From contig URGW01000001.1 in the NCBI GenBank assembly GCA_900547475.1, forward strand, positions 1 through 64,000: a stretch of DNA of 64,000 nucleotides, given 5' to 3'. The DNA comes from an uncultured Clostridium sp. (lineage in GTDB: Bacteria; Bacillota; Clostridia; Clostridiales; Clostridiaceae). A program made the translations under genes and the position numbers. Positions 1-6,992 of the stretch are shown here, piece after piece (positions within the stretch are counted from its first letter, which is position 1; each line of letters starts with the position of its first letter). The notes beneath the pieces were generated by a model. It was not told the DNA's origin and did no database searches. It saw only the letters and a program-made list of their open reading frames with translations.

Positions 1-2
1 TG

Positions 3-95
3 CCATACTTTTTAACTAGGAATAATGCCATAGGAAAGTTTGTTGATAATGGAGATATATGGCTGAGATATAAGCAAAAATACTCAATGCTTTAG
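3..95 (+). CDS. C-terminal tail of an unidentified protein (cut by window edge)
   Basis: An open frame runs from the window edge to a TAG and encodes about 30 residues ending in WLRYKQKYSML. The 5' part lies outside the window. I do not recognise the protein. It is on the same strand as the following AAA-ATPase-like gene, 80 bases away, so it may be cargo of the same mobile element. No function can be given. Confidence 0.35.
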   Translation, partial: PYFLTRNNAIGKFVDNGDIWLRYKQKYSML

Positions 96-175
96 TAAAA
101 ATAGTGGGTTTAATAAAATTTACAATTAGGATATAATAATAGATAGCTTAAAAACAGATAAAAGGAAGTGAAAAT

Positions 176-1057
176 ATGAATTTAAAACCATTACCAATAG
201 GTGTAGATAATTTTAAGGATATAAGATTAAATAATTATTATTATGTAGATAAAACATTACTAATAAAGGATATTCTAGATAGTAAGGCAAAAGTGAATTT
301 ATTTACTAGGCCAAGAAGATTTGGTAAGACTTTAAATATTAGCATGATACAATACTTCTTTGAAAATGGTAAGGATGATAATTCATATTTATTCAATAAA
401 CTTAACATAATGAATGAAGGTGAAAAGTACAAATCACATATGGGACAATATCCTGTTATAAATCTTTCTTTAAAATCAGCTAAGCAACCTAATTACGAAT
501 TAGCATATGATTGTCTTGTAAATGAGATTATTGAAGAGTTTAAAAGACATGATTACGTATTAAATTCAGAAAAGCTTCATTATGAAAAAGAGGATTATTT
601 AAATATTATTAATAAAAAAGATAATAAAGGTAATATGGTAACAGCATTAAAGTTTTTATCAAGATGCCTTGAGAAGTACCATAATAAAAAGGTTATTATT
701 TTAATAGATGAATATGATGTTCCAAGAGAAAACTCATATTTTAAAGGATTTTACAATGAAATGATAGATTTTTTAAGATCACTTTTTGAATCTGCATTAA
801 AGACAAATGAATATTTAGAGTTTGCAATTATGACAGGATGCTTGAGAATATCTAAAGAAAGTATTTTTACTGGATTAAATAACTTAAATATTATTTCTAT
901 ATTAAATACCCACTATGATGAGTATTTTGGTTTTACAGAAAATGAAGTAAGTGATATGCTTAAATATTATGGATTTGAAGATAAAGAAGATATTATAAAG
1001 AAATGGTACAATGGATATCTTTTTCAATGTTTAATAGTTTATTTATTTAGGCTATAA
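176..1057 (+). pseudogene. AAA-ATPase-like protein, C-terminally truncated
   Basis: The 293 residues match the N-terminal half of the AAA-ATPase-like family (PF09820 type), which normally continues into a PD-(D/E)XK nuclease-like domain and is roughly twice as long. The opening PLPIGVDNFKDIR and YYVDKTLLIKDIL are typical of the family. The Walker A variant TRPRRFGKT is at residues 44-52 and the Walker B LIDEYD at about 176-181. The frame ends just after WYNGYLF, where the family normally continues with G and then a conserved YNPWS-like stretch. Here it runs into QCLIVYLFRL and a stop. This looks like a deletion that removed the nuclease half. The ribosome binding site AAGGAAG before ATG 176 is intact. 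Members of this family have no settled function and are common in gut anaerobes. Confidence 0.7.
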
Positions 1058-1074
1058 TAAAGGATAAGAAGAAA

Positions 1075-1803
1075 GTGAAAGGTGTAAGATATAGGATGGT
1101 TAACGAAAAAACTTTTATAGATGCTTTAAATGAAACTAGGGATTTTAAAAATTCATTATATGCTGTTTTAAAACATAGCTTTTTATATCATTCAAATAAA
1201 ATTGAAGGAAGTACATTTACAACAGAAGCATTGGCTTTATTATTAGATAAAAATGTTGTTGAAGGTAAGCATACTTTAGATGATGTACAAGAAACGGTTA
1301 ATTCAAGTTATGTTTTTGATACAATTATAGAAACATTAGGAGAAAAGATAGATCATAAATTTCTTAAAAATATACATGCAAGTTTAATGTTTAATACTAG
1401 TATGCATGCAAAAGGATATGCAGGAATTTATAAAGTTATTCCCAATATGATTATAGGAACAAATGCAAAGATAGCTCAACCATTTGAAGTTGAAAGTAAA
1501 CTAGATGAACTTTTAGAATGGTATTATTCATTAAATAAAATTACTTTAAAAGAGGTAGCTGAATTTCATTATAGATTTGAACTTATTCATCCATTCCAAG
1601 ATGGTAATGGAAGAATAGGAAGGTTTATAATGTTAAAACAAATGTTAGAACAAAATTTAGAAGTGAAAATTATATCATGGGATACTGAAGATTTATACAG
1701 AAAATCACTTAATGAATGTAATGATTTAGACTTTTCACCTTTAGAAAAATATATATTATCATTAGATGATTTTAAAAATGAGTATTCTAATCTTTGGAAG
1801 TAG
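1075..1803 (+). CDS. Fic-family protein (AMPylation fold) with built-in inhibitory motif
   Basis: The Fic motif HPFQDGNGRIGR begins at His172, counted from the GTG at 1075, and carries the catalytic His, the phosphate anchor and both Gly-Arg residues. An inhibitory motif of the (S/T)xxxE(G/N) type, SNKIEG, is at residues 40-45, N-terminal to the Fic core. That places it among class II, self-inhibited Fic proteins. Known family members transfer AMP or another phosphate-containing group to a Ser, Thr or Tyr of a target protein; the target cannot be read here. The start is GTG 1075 (AAGGA about nine bases upstream) or ATG 1096. It begins 17 bases after the truncated AAA-like frame and is followed by a clear terminator, so it appears intact. 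No separate antitoxin gene is visible, as expected for this class. Confidence 0.85.
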   Translation: MKGVRYRMVNEKTFIDALNETRDFKNSLYAVLKHSFLYHSNKIEGSTFTTEALALLLDKNVVEGKHTLDDVQETVNSSYVFDTIIETLGEKIDHKFLKNIHASLMFNTSMHAKGYAGIYKVIPNMIIGTNAKIAQPFEVESKLDELLEWYYSLNKITLKEVAEFHYRFELIHPFQDGNGRIGRFIMLKQMLEQNLEVKIISWDTEDLYRKSLNECNDLDFSPLEKYILSLDDFKNEYSNLWK

Positions 1804-1839
1804 AAAATTTAATAGATTGTAATATATTTATAAAACCAT

Positions 1840-1883
1840 AAAATGCAGAGTAGGATAGTAAAAATCTAACTCTGCATTTTTAT
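1840..1883 (+). terminator. Rho-independent terminator after the Fic gene
   Basis: An 11-bp perfect inverted repeat (AAATGCAGAGT / ACTCTGCATTT) is followed by a short T run, 37 bases after the Fic stop codon. Confidence 0.7.
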
Positions 1884-1957
1884 TTAAGTTGTAACATTTC
1901 AATAATAATTTAAATACAATATTATAATAATAATTTAGTTGTGGAGTAAAAATTATT

Positions 1958-2113
1958 TTGAAAAAAGATAATATTGTGATACTTAAAGAAAATAATGAAA
2001 CAATAGGGGCAGAGGTATATAAGTCATTAGCAAGAGCTTTAATAAATATATATGGAGTTGACATTTGTAGATTGTTGGTTGAAAAATTTAATGACGAAGA
2101 ATATAAACATTAG
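1958..2113 (+). CDS. 51-residue ORF immediately upstream of the serine recombinase
   Basis: A TTG start at 1958, preceded by GTGGAG eleven bases upstream, opens a 51-codon frame ending 20 bases before the recombinase ATG. The product is small and mixed-charge (KKDNIVILKENNETIG at the start, FNDEEYKH at the end). It has no membrane segment and no family I recognise. The tight coupling to the recombinase suggests a co-transcribed accessory protein. A directionality factor is conceivable for this kind of element but is pure inference. The alternative is a chance frame, made less likely by the good ribosome binding site and placement. Confidence 0.5.
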   Translation: MKKDNIVILKENNETIGAEVYKSLARALINIYGVDICRLLVEKFNDEEYKH

Positions 2114-2133
2114 TTAGAAGGGGTAATACAAAA

Positions 2134-3732
2134 ATGAAAATTGCTATATATTCCAGAAAGTCAAAATTTACAGGAAAGGGAGACTCTATTGGTAATCAGA
2201 TTGATAGATGTAAAGATTATATAAACTTTATATTTATGGAAGATAAAGATATAGAAATTGAAATTTTTGAAGATGAAGGTTATAGTGGTAAAAATACAGA
2301 TAGACCAGCATTTAAAAATATGATGCATATGATTAAGCTAAAAGAGTTAGATGCAGTTATAGTTTATCAGCTTAATCGTCTTGGAAGAAAAGTCAAAGAT
2401 ATTTTAGAGACAATTGATATTTTTAAAGAATATAAATGTGCATTACACAGTGTCACAGAAAAAATAGATACTAGTAGTCCAATGGGAACTATGTTTATAA
2501 CAATATTAGCAAGTATATCCCAGTTTGAAAGAGATGATTTAATACAACGTATTACAGATAATATGTACCTTTTAGCTAGAGATGGTAGGTGGCTTGGTGG
2601 TCAAGCTCCTTTGGGGTTTAATCATGTAAGGGAATCTTTTATAGATGGACATGGTAAGACTAGATATTATAGTTCATTAGTTATTAATGAGGAAGAAATA
2701 GATAAAGTAATACAGATGTTTAATCTTTATTTAGAGTTTGAATCAGTAAGTAGGGTTCATAAATATCTCCTTAAAAATAAGGTTAGGGGAAAAAAGGGGG
2801 GATATATTAATAAAAGTTCAATTATGAGTGTTCTTGTTAATCCAACTTATGCAATGTGCAATGAGGATATTGCAGAGTTTTTAGAAGAACAAGGCTACAT
2901 TGTAACTAAACAAGAAGAGGGAAAAGGTATTTTAACTTATTGCAAAAGGAGTAATGATAAAACTAGGAATAATCCAAAGCTTGCTGCAACATCAAAGCAT
3001 GATGGTGTAATACCAGCTGAAAAGTGGATAAAGGTACAAGAATTAATATCTAAGAATAGACATAACAAACCTAATAGAGGTAATTCTAATGTTGCACTTT
3101 TAAGTGGGATATTACGTTGCAAGTGTGGAGCTGTAATGAATGTAGTTAAGGCTCGTCAATTAAAGGATGGGACAAGGCCTTATTATTATGCATGTGGCAT
3201 GAAAATAGATAGCAGTAATACTATTTGTAATATTAAAAATCTAAATGGAGCAATTGTTGATAAAAGGATTGTTGAAGAGGTAGTTGGATATGATTCTTCT
3301 AAAGTAATAGAAGAGTTGGATAAGATATTGAAAAATGATAACTTAATAAATAATAATACTGAAGTAGATGAAATAAATAATACTATTCAACAACTAAAGA
3401 GTAAAAAGGGAAATATGTTTTTACAATTACAAACTTTAGATTCTAATCTAGATAAAGACATAATTTTAGAATATCAGCAAATAATTAGGGATATTAATTT
3501 TCAAATTAAAGAATTAGAAGAATCATTAAATAGTGTAATACAAAAAAATGCTATTATTATAAATGAAGAAATAGATATTGAAAGTATAAGAAATAAAATA
3601 AATAATTTTCAAAGCACATTCGATATTTTGAATCATGCAGATAAAAAGAAAGTCTTGGGGAATATTTTCAAAAAAATTGTTTGGGATAGTGAATGTAATA
3701 CAATAAGTATTACATACTCTAATAAAATATAA
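2134..3732 (+). CDS. Large serine recombinase (site-specific integrase)
   Basis: Domains in order: a resolvase catalytic domain at about residues 1-150 with nucleophile Ser7 in IYSRKSK and downstream YQLNRLGRK and ISQFERDDL helices; a recombinase domain at about 165-270 (GQAPLGF, LEFESVSRVHKYL, MSVLVNPTYA); a zinc ribbon starting at Cys329 (RCKCGAVMN, then YYYACG and C further on); and a coiled-coil segment at about 410-480. The length of 532 is normal for this class, which integrates and excises phages and integrative elements between short att sites. The start ATG 2134 has GAAGGGG upstream. It is the last gene of the element-like block, and its 3' end sits about 50 bases from the broken chromosomal gene, the usual position for an integrase beside its attachment site. 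Confidence 0.92.
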   Translation: MKIAIYSRKSKFTGKGDSIGNQIDRCKDYINFIFMEDKDIEIEIFEDEGYSGKNTDRPAFKNMMHMIKLKELDAVIVYQLNRLGRKVKDILETIDIFKEYKCALHSVTEKIDTSSPMGTMFITILASISQFERDDLIQRITDNMYLLARDGRWLGGQAPLGFNHVRESFIDGHGKTRYYSSLVINEEEIDKVIQMFNLYLEFESVSRVHKYLLKNKVRGKKGGYINKSSIMSVLVNPTYAMCNEDIAEFLEEQGYIVTKQEEGKGILTYCKRSNDKTRNNPKLAATSKHDGVIPAEKWIKVQELISKNRHNKPNRGNSNVALLSGILRCKCGAVMNVVKARQLKDGTRPYYYACGMKIDSSNTICNIKNLNGAIVDKRIVEEVVGYDSSKVIEELDKILKNDNLINNNTEVDEINNTIQQLKSKKGNMFLQLQTLDSNLDKDIILEYQQIIRDINFQIKELEESLNSVIQKNAIIINEEIDIESIRNKINNFQSTFDILNHADKKKVLGNIFKKIVWDSECNTISITYSNKI

Positions 3733-3790
3733 AAATATTAGAGAGGTCATGAAATATAATAAAATGTGCAGAGTTGACTAAAAATTTCGC
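3733..3790 (+). other. Probable attachment-site junction of the integrative element
   Basis: Between the recombinase stop and the point where the next reading frame becomes recognisable protein there are about 55 bases with stops in the frame of the broken gene (last TGA at 3775-3777). Conserved coding starts at about 3787-3800 (QFIHHTEAICTG). The crossover point should be in or just before this stretch. The exact core cannot be found without the other end of the element. Confidence 0.45.
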
Positions 3791-4092
3791 AGTTTATCCA
3801 TCATACTGAAGCTATATGTACAGGTAGTTTAGCAGGTCATAATGCTATAAGGCTTATGATGGGAATGCCATTATTAATTTTACCATCATCAATAGCAATA
3901 GGTGATTTAATTTCTTTTGCTAATGAAAAAGTTGAAACTAGGGAAGGTAGAAAGGATAGATATACTTTTGCTGGTGCTAGCTATTTTAAGAGAATGCAAG
4001 AGGTAGGACTTTATACTATTGATAAAGAAGAAATTAATGATAGAATTAAGAAGGTTAATTTAGATAATATATTTAAACAAAAATTAGTATAA
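3787..4092 (+). pseudogene. 3' remnant of a conserved gene, probably an FAD-dependent oxidoreductase
   Basis: The open frame before ATG 3856 already reads as protein (QFIHHTEAICTGSLAGHNAI), so the ATG is internal and the gene has lost its 5' part. What remains is about 100 residues, including PLLILPSSIAIGDLISFAN and DRYTFAGASYFKRMQEVG. The TGSLAGHNAIR segment looks like the C-terminal dinucleotide-binding part of FAD-dependent oxidoreductases related to the TrmFO/GidA superfamily. That identity is only moderately sure. The break coincides with the end of the serine-recombinase element, so the simplest reading is that the element integrated into this gene and the 5' part lies beyond its left end. 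Confidence 0.55.
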
Positions 4093-4107
4093 AGTATAAA
4101 TATAAAG

Positions 4108-4138
4108 GAGGCTTAGGAGTAATTCTAAGTCTCTTTTA
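4108..4138 (+). terminator. Terminator of the truncated oxidoreductase gene
   Basis: GAGGCTTAGGA and TTCTAAGTCTC pair (two G-U pairs) around a GTAA loop, followed by TTTT. It lies 15 bases after the stop codon and is evidently the native terminator. Confidence 0.65.
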
Positions 4139-4280
4139 ATTTAGGGAAATAATAATTAAATTTACATACTATTACTATAAAATTATGAAAAATAATATTA
4201 TTATGTTATGGATTTATAGAAAAAATAATGTTAAATTAATAGTATAAAAAATTTTTTTTAACATATTAGGGAGAGGGAAA

Positions 4281-4895
4281 ATGGATATAAAGGAAAAAAT
4301 GCATAATACAGAATTGTATTTGCCAGGAAATGAAGAATTAATGAAAGAGCAATTGGGGTATTTAAATCGATTATATGATTTTAATATGACACGCTCTACA
4401 GAATTAGAAAAGCGAGAAGCTATTTTAAAAGAAATGTTTGCTGAAATTGGTGAAGGATGCTATATTGAACCTCCATTTCATGCAAATTTTGGTGGTAAGC
4501 ATGTTCACTTTGGAAAGAATATTTATGCAAATTTTAATCTCACATTAGTAGATGATACACATATTTATGTAGGAGATTATACTATGTTTGGCCCAAATGT
4601 AACTGTAGCTACAGCAGGACATCCAATATTGCCAGAACTTAGAAAAGAGGGGTATCAATATAATGCGCCTATTAATATAGGGAAGAATTGTTGGATTGGA
4701 GCTGGTGCAATTATTTTGCCTGGGATTACAATAGGAGATAATGTTGTAATTGGAGCAGGAAGTATTGTAACAAAGGATATTCCTTCTAATGTAGTTGCTG
4801 TAGGAAATCCATGTAAGGTGCTTCGTGAAGTTAATGAAGATGATAAAAAATATTACTTCAAAAATCGTATGATTTCAAAAGAGCTTTTAGAATAA
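4281..4895 (+). CDS. Sugar O-acetyltransferase (maltose/galactoside acetyltransferase type)
   Basis: A 204-residue hexapeptide-repeat protein. The N-terminal helical cap (residues 1-60, KEKMHNTELYLPGNEELMKEQ) matches the Mac domain of maltose/galactoside acetyltransferases. The rest is a left-handed beta helix (FGKNIYANFNLTLVDD, IGKNCWIGAGAIILPG, IGDNVVIGAGSIVTKD). His114 in ATAGHPILPE is the expected catalytic base. It moves acetyl from acetyl-CoA to a sugar hydroxyl in the cytoplasm; in known relatives this is thought to detoxify non-metabolised sugars. It is monocistronic: its own ribosome binding site (GGGAGAGGG) upstream and a long perfect hairpin downstream. The exact sugar is not readable. 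Confidence 0.88.
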   Translation: MDIKEKMHNTELYLPGNEELMKEQLGYLNRLYDFNMTRSTELEKREAILKEMFAEIGEGCYIEPPFHANFGGKHVHFGKNIYANFNLTLVDDTHIYVGDYTMFGPNVTVATAGHPILPELRKEGYQYNAPINIGKNCWIGAGAIILPGITIGDNVVIGAGSIVTKDIPSNVVAVGNPCKVLREVNEDDKKYYFKNRMISKELLE

Positions 4896-4946
4896 AAGTT
4901 TTTATTTATGAGATAAATTTATTAATGTAAAAATTAAATAGATTTT

Positions 4947-4990
4947 AATAAGAGAAAAAAAGAAGGGATAACCCTTCTTTTTCTCTTATT
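4947..4990 (+). terminator. Strong hairpin terminator after the acetyltransferase
   Basis: A long nearly perfect stem (AATAAGAGAAAAA and AAGAAGGG pairing with CCCTTCTT and TTTCTCTTATT) with a short ATAA loop, 51 bases after the stop. Confidence 0.8.
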
Positions 4991-5038
4991 AAAGGGGGAT
5001 AGAAGCAATCTATATTTAAATGTAGCATTTTAAGTGTA

Positions 5039-5238
5039 AATATTGAAAATGGGAGGAAGACATATGCAAATATTATATTTTTAATAGCTATTTTAGCAAC
5101 AAGTATAGGAGCCACGGCTGATATAGGTTGAGGAGTTATAATAAAACCTATATTAGATATAATCTTGAAACTATAAATATTGTAATTTTATCTCTTGTAT
5201 TATTAAATATATATAATGTATTAGGGGCATTTAGATAA
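5039..5238 (+). pseudogene. Remnant of a TauE/SafE-family membrane exporter
   Basis: Two overlapping frames read as the N-terminal part of a sulfite-exporter TauE/SafE protein: ANIIFLIAILATSIGA, then ADIG-stop-GVIIKPILD, where the family has a GIGGG-V-I-I-K-P motif (GGA changed to TGA), and after a frameshift NLETINIVILSLVLLN. With an internal stop, a frameshift and the loss of most of the gene, it is decayed. Intact relatives are about 250 residues with eight membrane helices and move sulfur or carboxylate compounds. Confidence 0.6.
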
Positions 5239-5297
5239 ATATATTAAAAGGGTGATTCATATGAGTGAATTAAATAGCTAGATAAAAAATTTTAGTA

Positions 5298-5328
5298 TTG
5301 ACTTAGAGTAAACTCTAAGTTGTATGAT
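5298..5328 (+). promoter_or_regulatory. MerR-type promoter with 19-bp spacer and palindromic operator
   Basis: TTGACT (5298-5303) and TATGAT (5323-5328) are separated by 19 bases instead of 17. The spacer carries the 18-bp palindrome CTTAGAGTAAACTCTAAG (5302-5319, mismatch only at the centre). A long spacer with a centred dyad is the hallmark of MerR-family activators. The same ACTCTAAG half-site occurs in the promoter of the small MerR gene at 51849, also in a 19-bp spacer. The downstream genes are the decarboxylase relic, the cupin and the flavodoxin. Confidence 0.75.
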
Positions 5329-5398
5329 GAATTTAATAAGAGAAAATTATTAACCAGATCAAGCATCAATTGAAAGAATATTAAAGCTAAAAAAATAA

Positions 5399-5611
5399 TT
5401 TATTAAATTTTGTTTTCTTTTTGCACAAGGTGGATGCGAACCACAATTAACTAGTCATGCAAAAGCAAATATAAGACTTGGAAATGATAAATTATTTTTA
5501 ATAAAAATTATATCTCAATCTTTACCATTTATAGGGTATCCAAGAAGTTTGAATGCTTTAAGATGTGTAAATAATGCAGTAGAGAATATGAAGGAAAAGC
5601 AAACTAAGTAG
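5399..5611 (+). pseudogene. Remnant of a carboxymuconolactone decarboxylase-family gene
   Basis: The open stretch reads FAQGGCEPQLTSHAKANI, RLGNDKLFLIKII, SLPFIGYPRSLNALRCVNNA, which is the C-terminal half of a carboxymuconolactone decarboxylase (AhpD-like) protein. Upstream in frame is a TAA at 5396, and the 5' half is degraded. A short frame with a good ribosome binding site at 5262 (MSELNS, stop) may be the old leader or another relic. Intact relatives often sit in one transcript with a cupin and a flavodoxin under a MerR regulator, which matches the next two genes. Confidence 0.6.
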
Positions 5612-5641
5612 TTAATAAGCTTATTTTTAGGAGGCGTAGTA

Positions 5642-6058
5642 ATGAGCAAAGAAACAATTAAGGATATTAATACTATATTTCCAATAGGAGAACCACTTCC
5701 AGAAATGGTTTCGAAATATTTTATAGGAAAAGCATATTTAAATATGCTTACAACAAGTGGTGTTGGAATAGGAAGTGTTACATTTGAAGCTGGATGTCGT
5801 AATAATTGGCATATTCATCATAAAGGAGGACAAATTCTTCTTGTAACTGCAGGAAGAGGATGGTATCAAGCAGAAGGAGAAGAGCCAAGAGAGTTACATC
5901 CAGGAGACGTAGTTAATATTCCTGCAGAGGTAAAACATTGGCATGGAGCAGCAAAGGATAGTGCTTTTTGTCATCTTGCAATTGAAGTTCCAGCTGAAGG
6001 TGCTTCAAATCAATGGTGTGAACCAGTTTGTGATGAAGAATATTTAAAATTGAAATAA
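5642..6058 (+). CDS. Small cupin protein
   Basis: A single-domain cupin of 138 residues. Cupin motif 1 is WHIHHKGGQILLVTAGRGWY and motif 2 is LHPGDVVNIPAEVKHWHGA, giving the His-x-His, Gln and His metal ligands. The C-terminal tail (QWCEPVCDEEYLKL) carries two cysteines. Cupins of this size, next to AhpD-like and flavodoxin genes, are thought to act in redox or quinone stress, but the substrate is unknown. The start ATG 5642 has AGGAGG seven bases upstream. The gene lies 30 bases after the decarboxylase relic, behind the MerR-type promoter, and 27 bases before the flavodoxin gene, so the pair is probably one transcript. Confidence 0.85.
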   Translation: MSKETIKDINTIFPIGEPLPEMVSKYFIGKAYLNMLTTSGVGIGSVTFEAGCRNNWHIHHKGGQILLVTAGRGWYQAEGEEPRELHPGDVVNIPAEVKHWHGAAKDSAFCHLAIEVPAEGASNQWCEPVCDEEYLKLK

Positions 6059-6085
6059 ATAAAAAATATATAATGGGGTGTAGAA

Positions 6086-6625
6086 ATGAGCAAAAAAGTA
6101 TTAATTTTATCTTCAAGTCCACGAAAAGGTGGAAATTCAGATTTGCTTTGTGATGAATTTATGAGAGGGGCAAAAGAAAGCGGACATGATGTTGAAAAGA
6201 TTTTTATAGCTGAGAAGAAAATAAATTATTGTACAGGATGTGGAGTCTGTAATTCTACACACAAATGTGTTCAAAATGATGATATGGCAGAGCTTCTTAA
6301 TAAAATGATTTTATCTGATACAATTGTTTTAGCAACACCTGTTTATTTTTATTCAATAGATGGACAATTGAAGACCCTTATTGATAGAACTGTAGCAAGG
6401 TATACTGAAATTTCAAATAAGGAATTTTATTATATTATGACTGCTGCTGATACAAATAAAAATATGCTTAATCGTACAGTAGAGACAATACGAGGATTTA
6501 CAGAGGATTGTCTTTCAGGAGCAAAGGAAAAAGGGATAATTTATGGAACAGGGTCATGGGGAAAAGGAGAAATTAAAAATACTCCAGCATTTTCACAAGC
6601 TTATGAAATGGGAAAAAAATTATAA
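6086..6625 (+). CDS. Flavodoxin-fold NAD(P)H-dependent oxidoreductase with Cys motif
   Basis: The N-terminus (KKVLILSSSPRKGGNSDLL) is the FMN-binding loop of the NADPH-dependent FMN reductase/flavodoxin fold. Residues GCGVCNSTHKC form a Cys cluster like that of iron-sulfur flavoproteins, followed by the conserved LATPVYFYSIDGQLKTLIDR. It has 179 residues, the family's normal length, and is cytoplasmic. It likely carries electrons from NAD(P)H or ferredoxin via FMN to a quinone, nitro or oxidised acceptor; the exact substrate is unknown. It follows the cupin gene by 27 bases and shares its MerR-type promoter. A terminator-like hairpin follows about 65 bases later. Confidence 0.85.
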   Translation: MSKKVLILSSSPRKGGNSDLLCDEFMRGAKESGHDVEKIFIAEKKINYCTGCGVCNSTHKCVQNDDMAELLNKMILSDTIVLATPVYFYSIDGQLKTLIDRTVARYTEISNKEFYYIMTAADTNKNMLNRTVETIRGFTEDCLSGAKEKGIIYGTGSWGKGEIKNTPAFSQAYEMGKKL

Positions 6626-6688
6626 GAGTATATAGTATGAAAAAAGCTTATTTAAATATAATTTAACTAATTTAAATATTTTTTTATT

Positions 6689-6734
6689 TAAGAAATCTTA
6701 GTTGAAAATAATCAATTAGGATTTCTTTTTATTT
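6689..6734 (+). terminator. Terminator after the cupin/flavodoxin unit
   Basis: AAGAAATCTTAGTTGA pairs with TCAATTAGGATTTCTT around AAATAA, followed by TTTTATTTT. Confidence 0.7.
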
Positions 6735-6777
6735 TATGCTTATTAAGCAGAAAGAAACATACAATTGATATAGCACA

Positions 6778-6960
6778 TTTTTGTAAAATTTTACAAAAAT
6801 ATTTAAAGTAAAGAGAATATAATAAAAAGAAAAAGAATATAATTCCAGTATATAGCAAAAACAAAAATAAACTTAAATATATTCTAATTAGCAAAATATT
6901 CAAAAGTATGTAGTAGAAAATAAGGATATAAATTTTAAACGATTACAAAAAGCTTTTGTA
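6778..6960 (+). promoter_or_regulatory. Upstream region of ABC cassette A with two TACAAAA palindromes
   Basis: The 250 bases before the binding-protein gene hold no gene. They contain a 22-bp perfect palindrome at 6778-6799 (TTTTTGTAAAA / TTTTACAAAAA) and, 33 bases before the start codon, a perfect dyad at 6944-6960 (TACAAAA-AGC-TTTTGTA) that overlaps the likely -10 (TATAAA). Both use the same TACAAAA half-site. These are good operator candidates for a local sugar regulator, but no matching regulator gene lies beside them. Confidence 0.45.
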
Positions 6961-6992
6961 TAAATTATATGTTTTAGGGGGGAATACTTAAT

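Noticed and set aside
1841..3790. TGCAGAGT shared by the terminator at 1841 and the junction near 3768 as possible att repeats
   Set aside because: The eight-base match is short, the first copy is fully explained as a terminator arm, and the recombinase gene lies between them, which does not fit attL/attR of one element.
3856..4092. Independent 78-codon gene starting at 3856
   Set aside because: Conserved protein sequence continues upstream of the ATG in the same frame, so this is a remnant and not a complete small gene.
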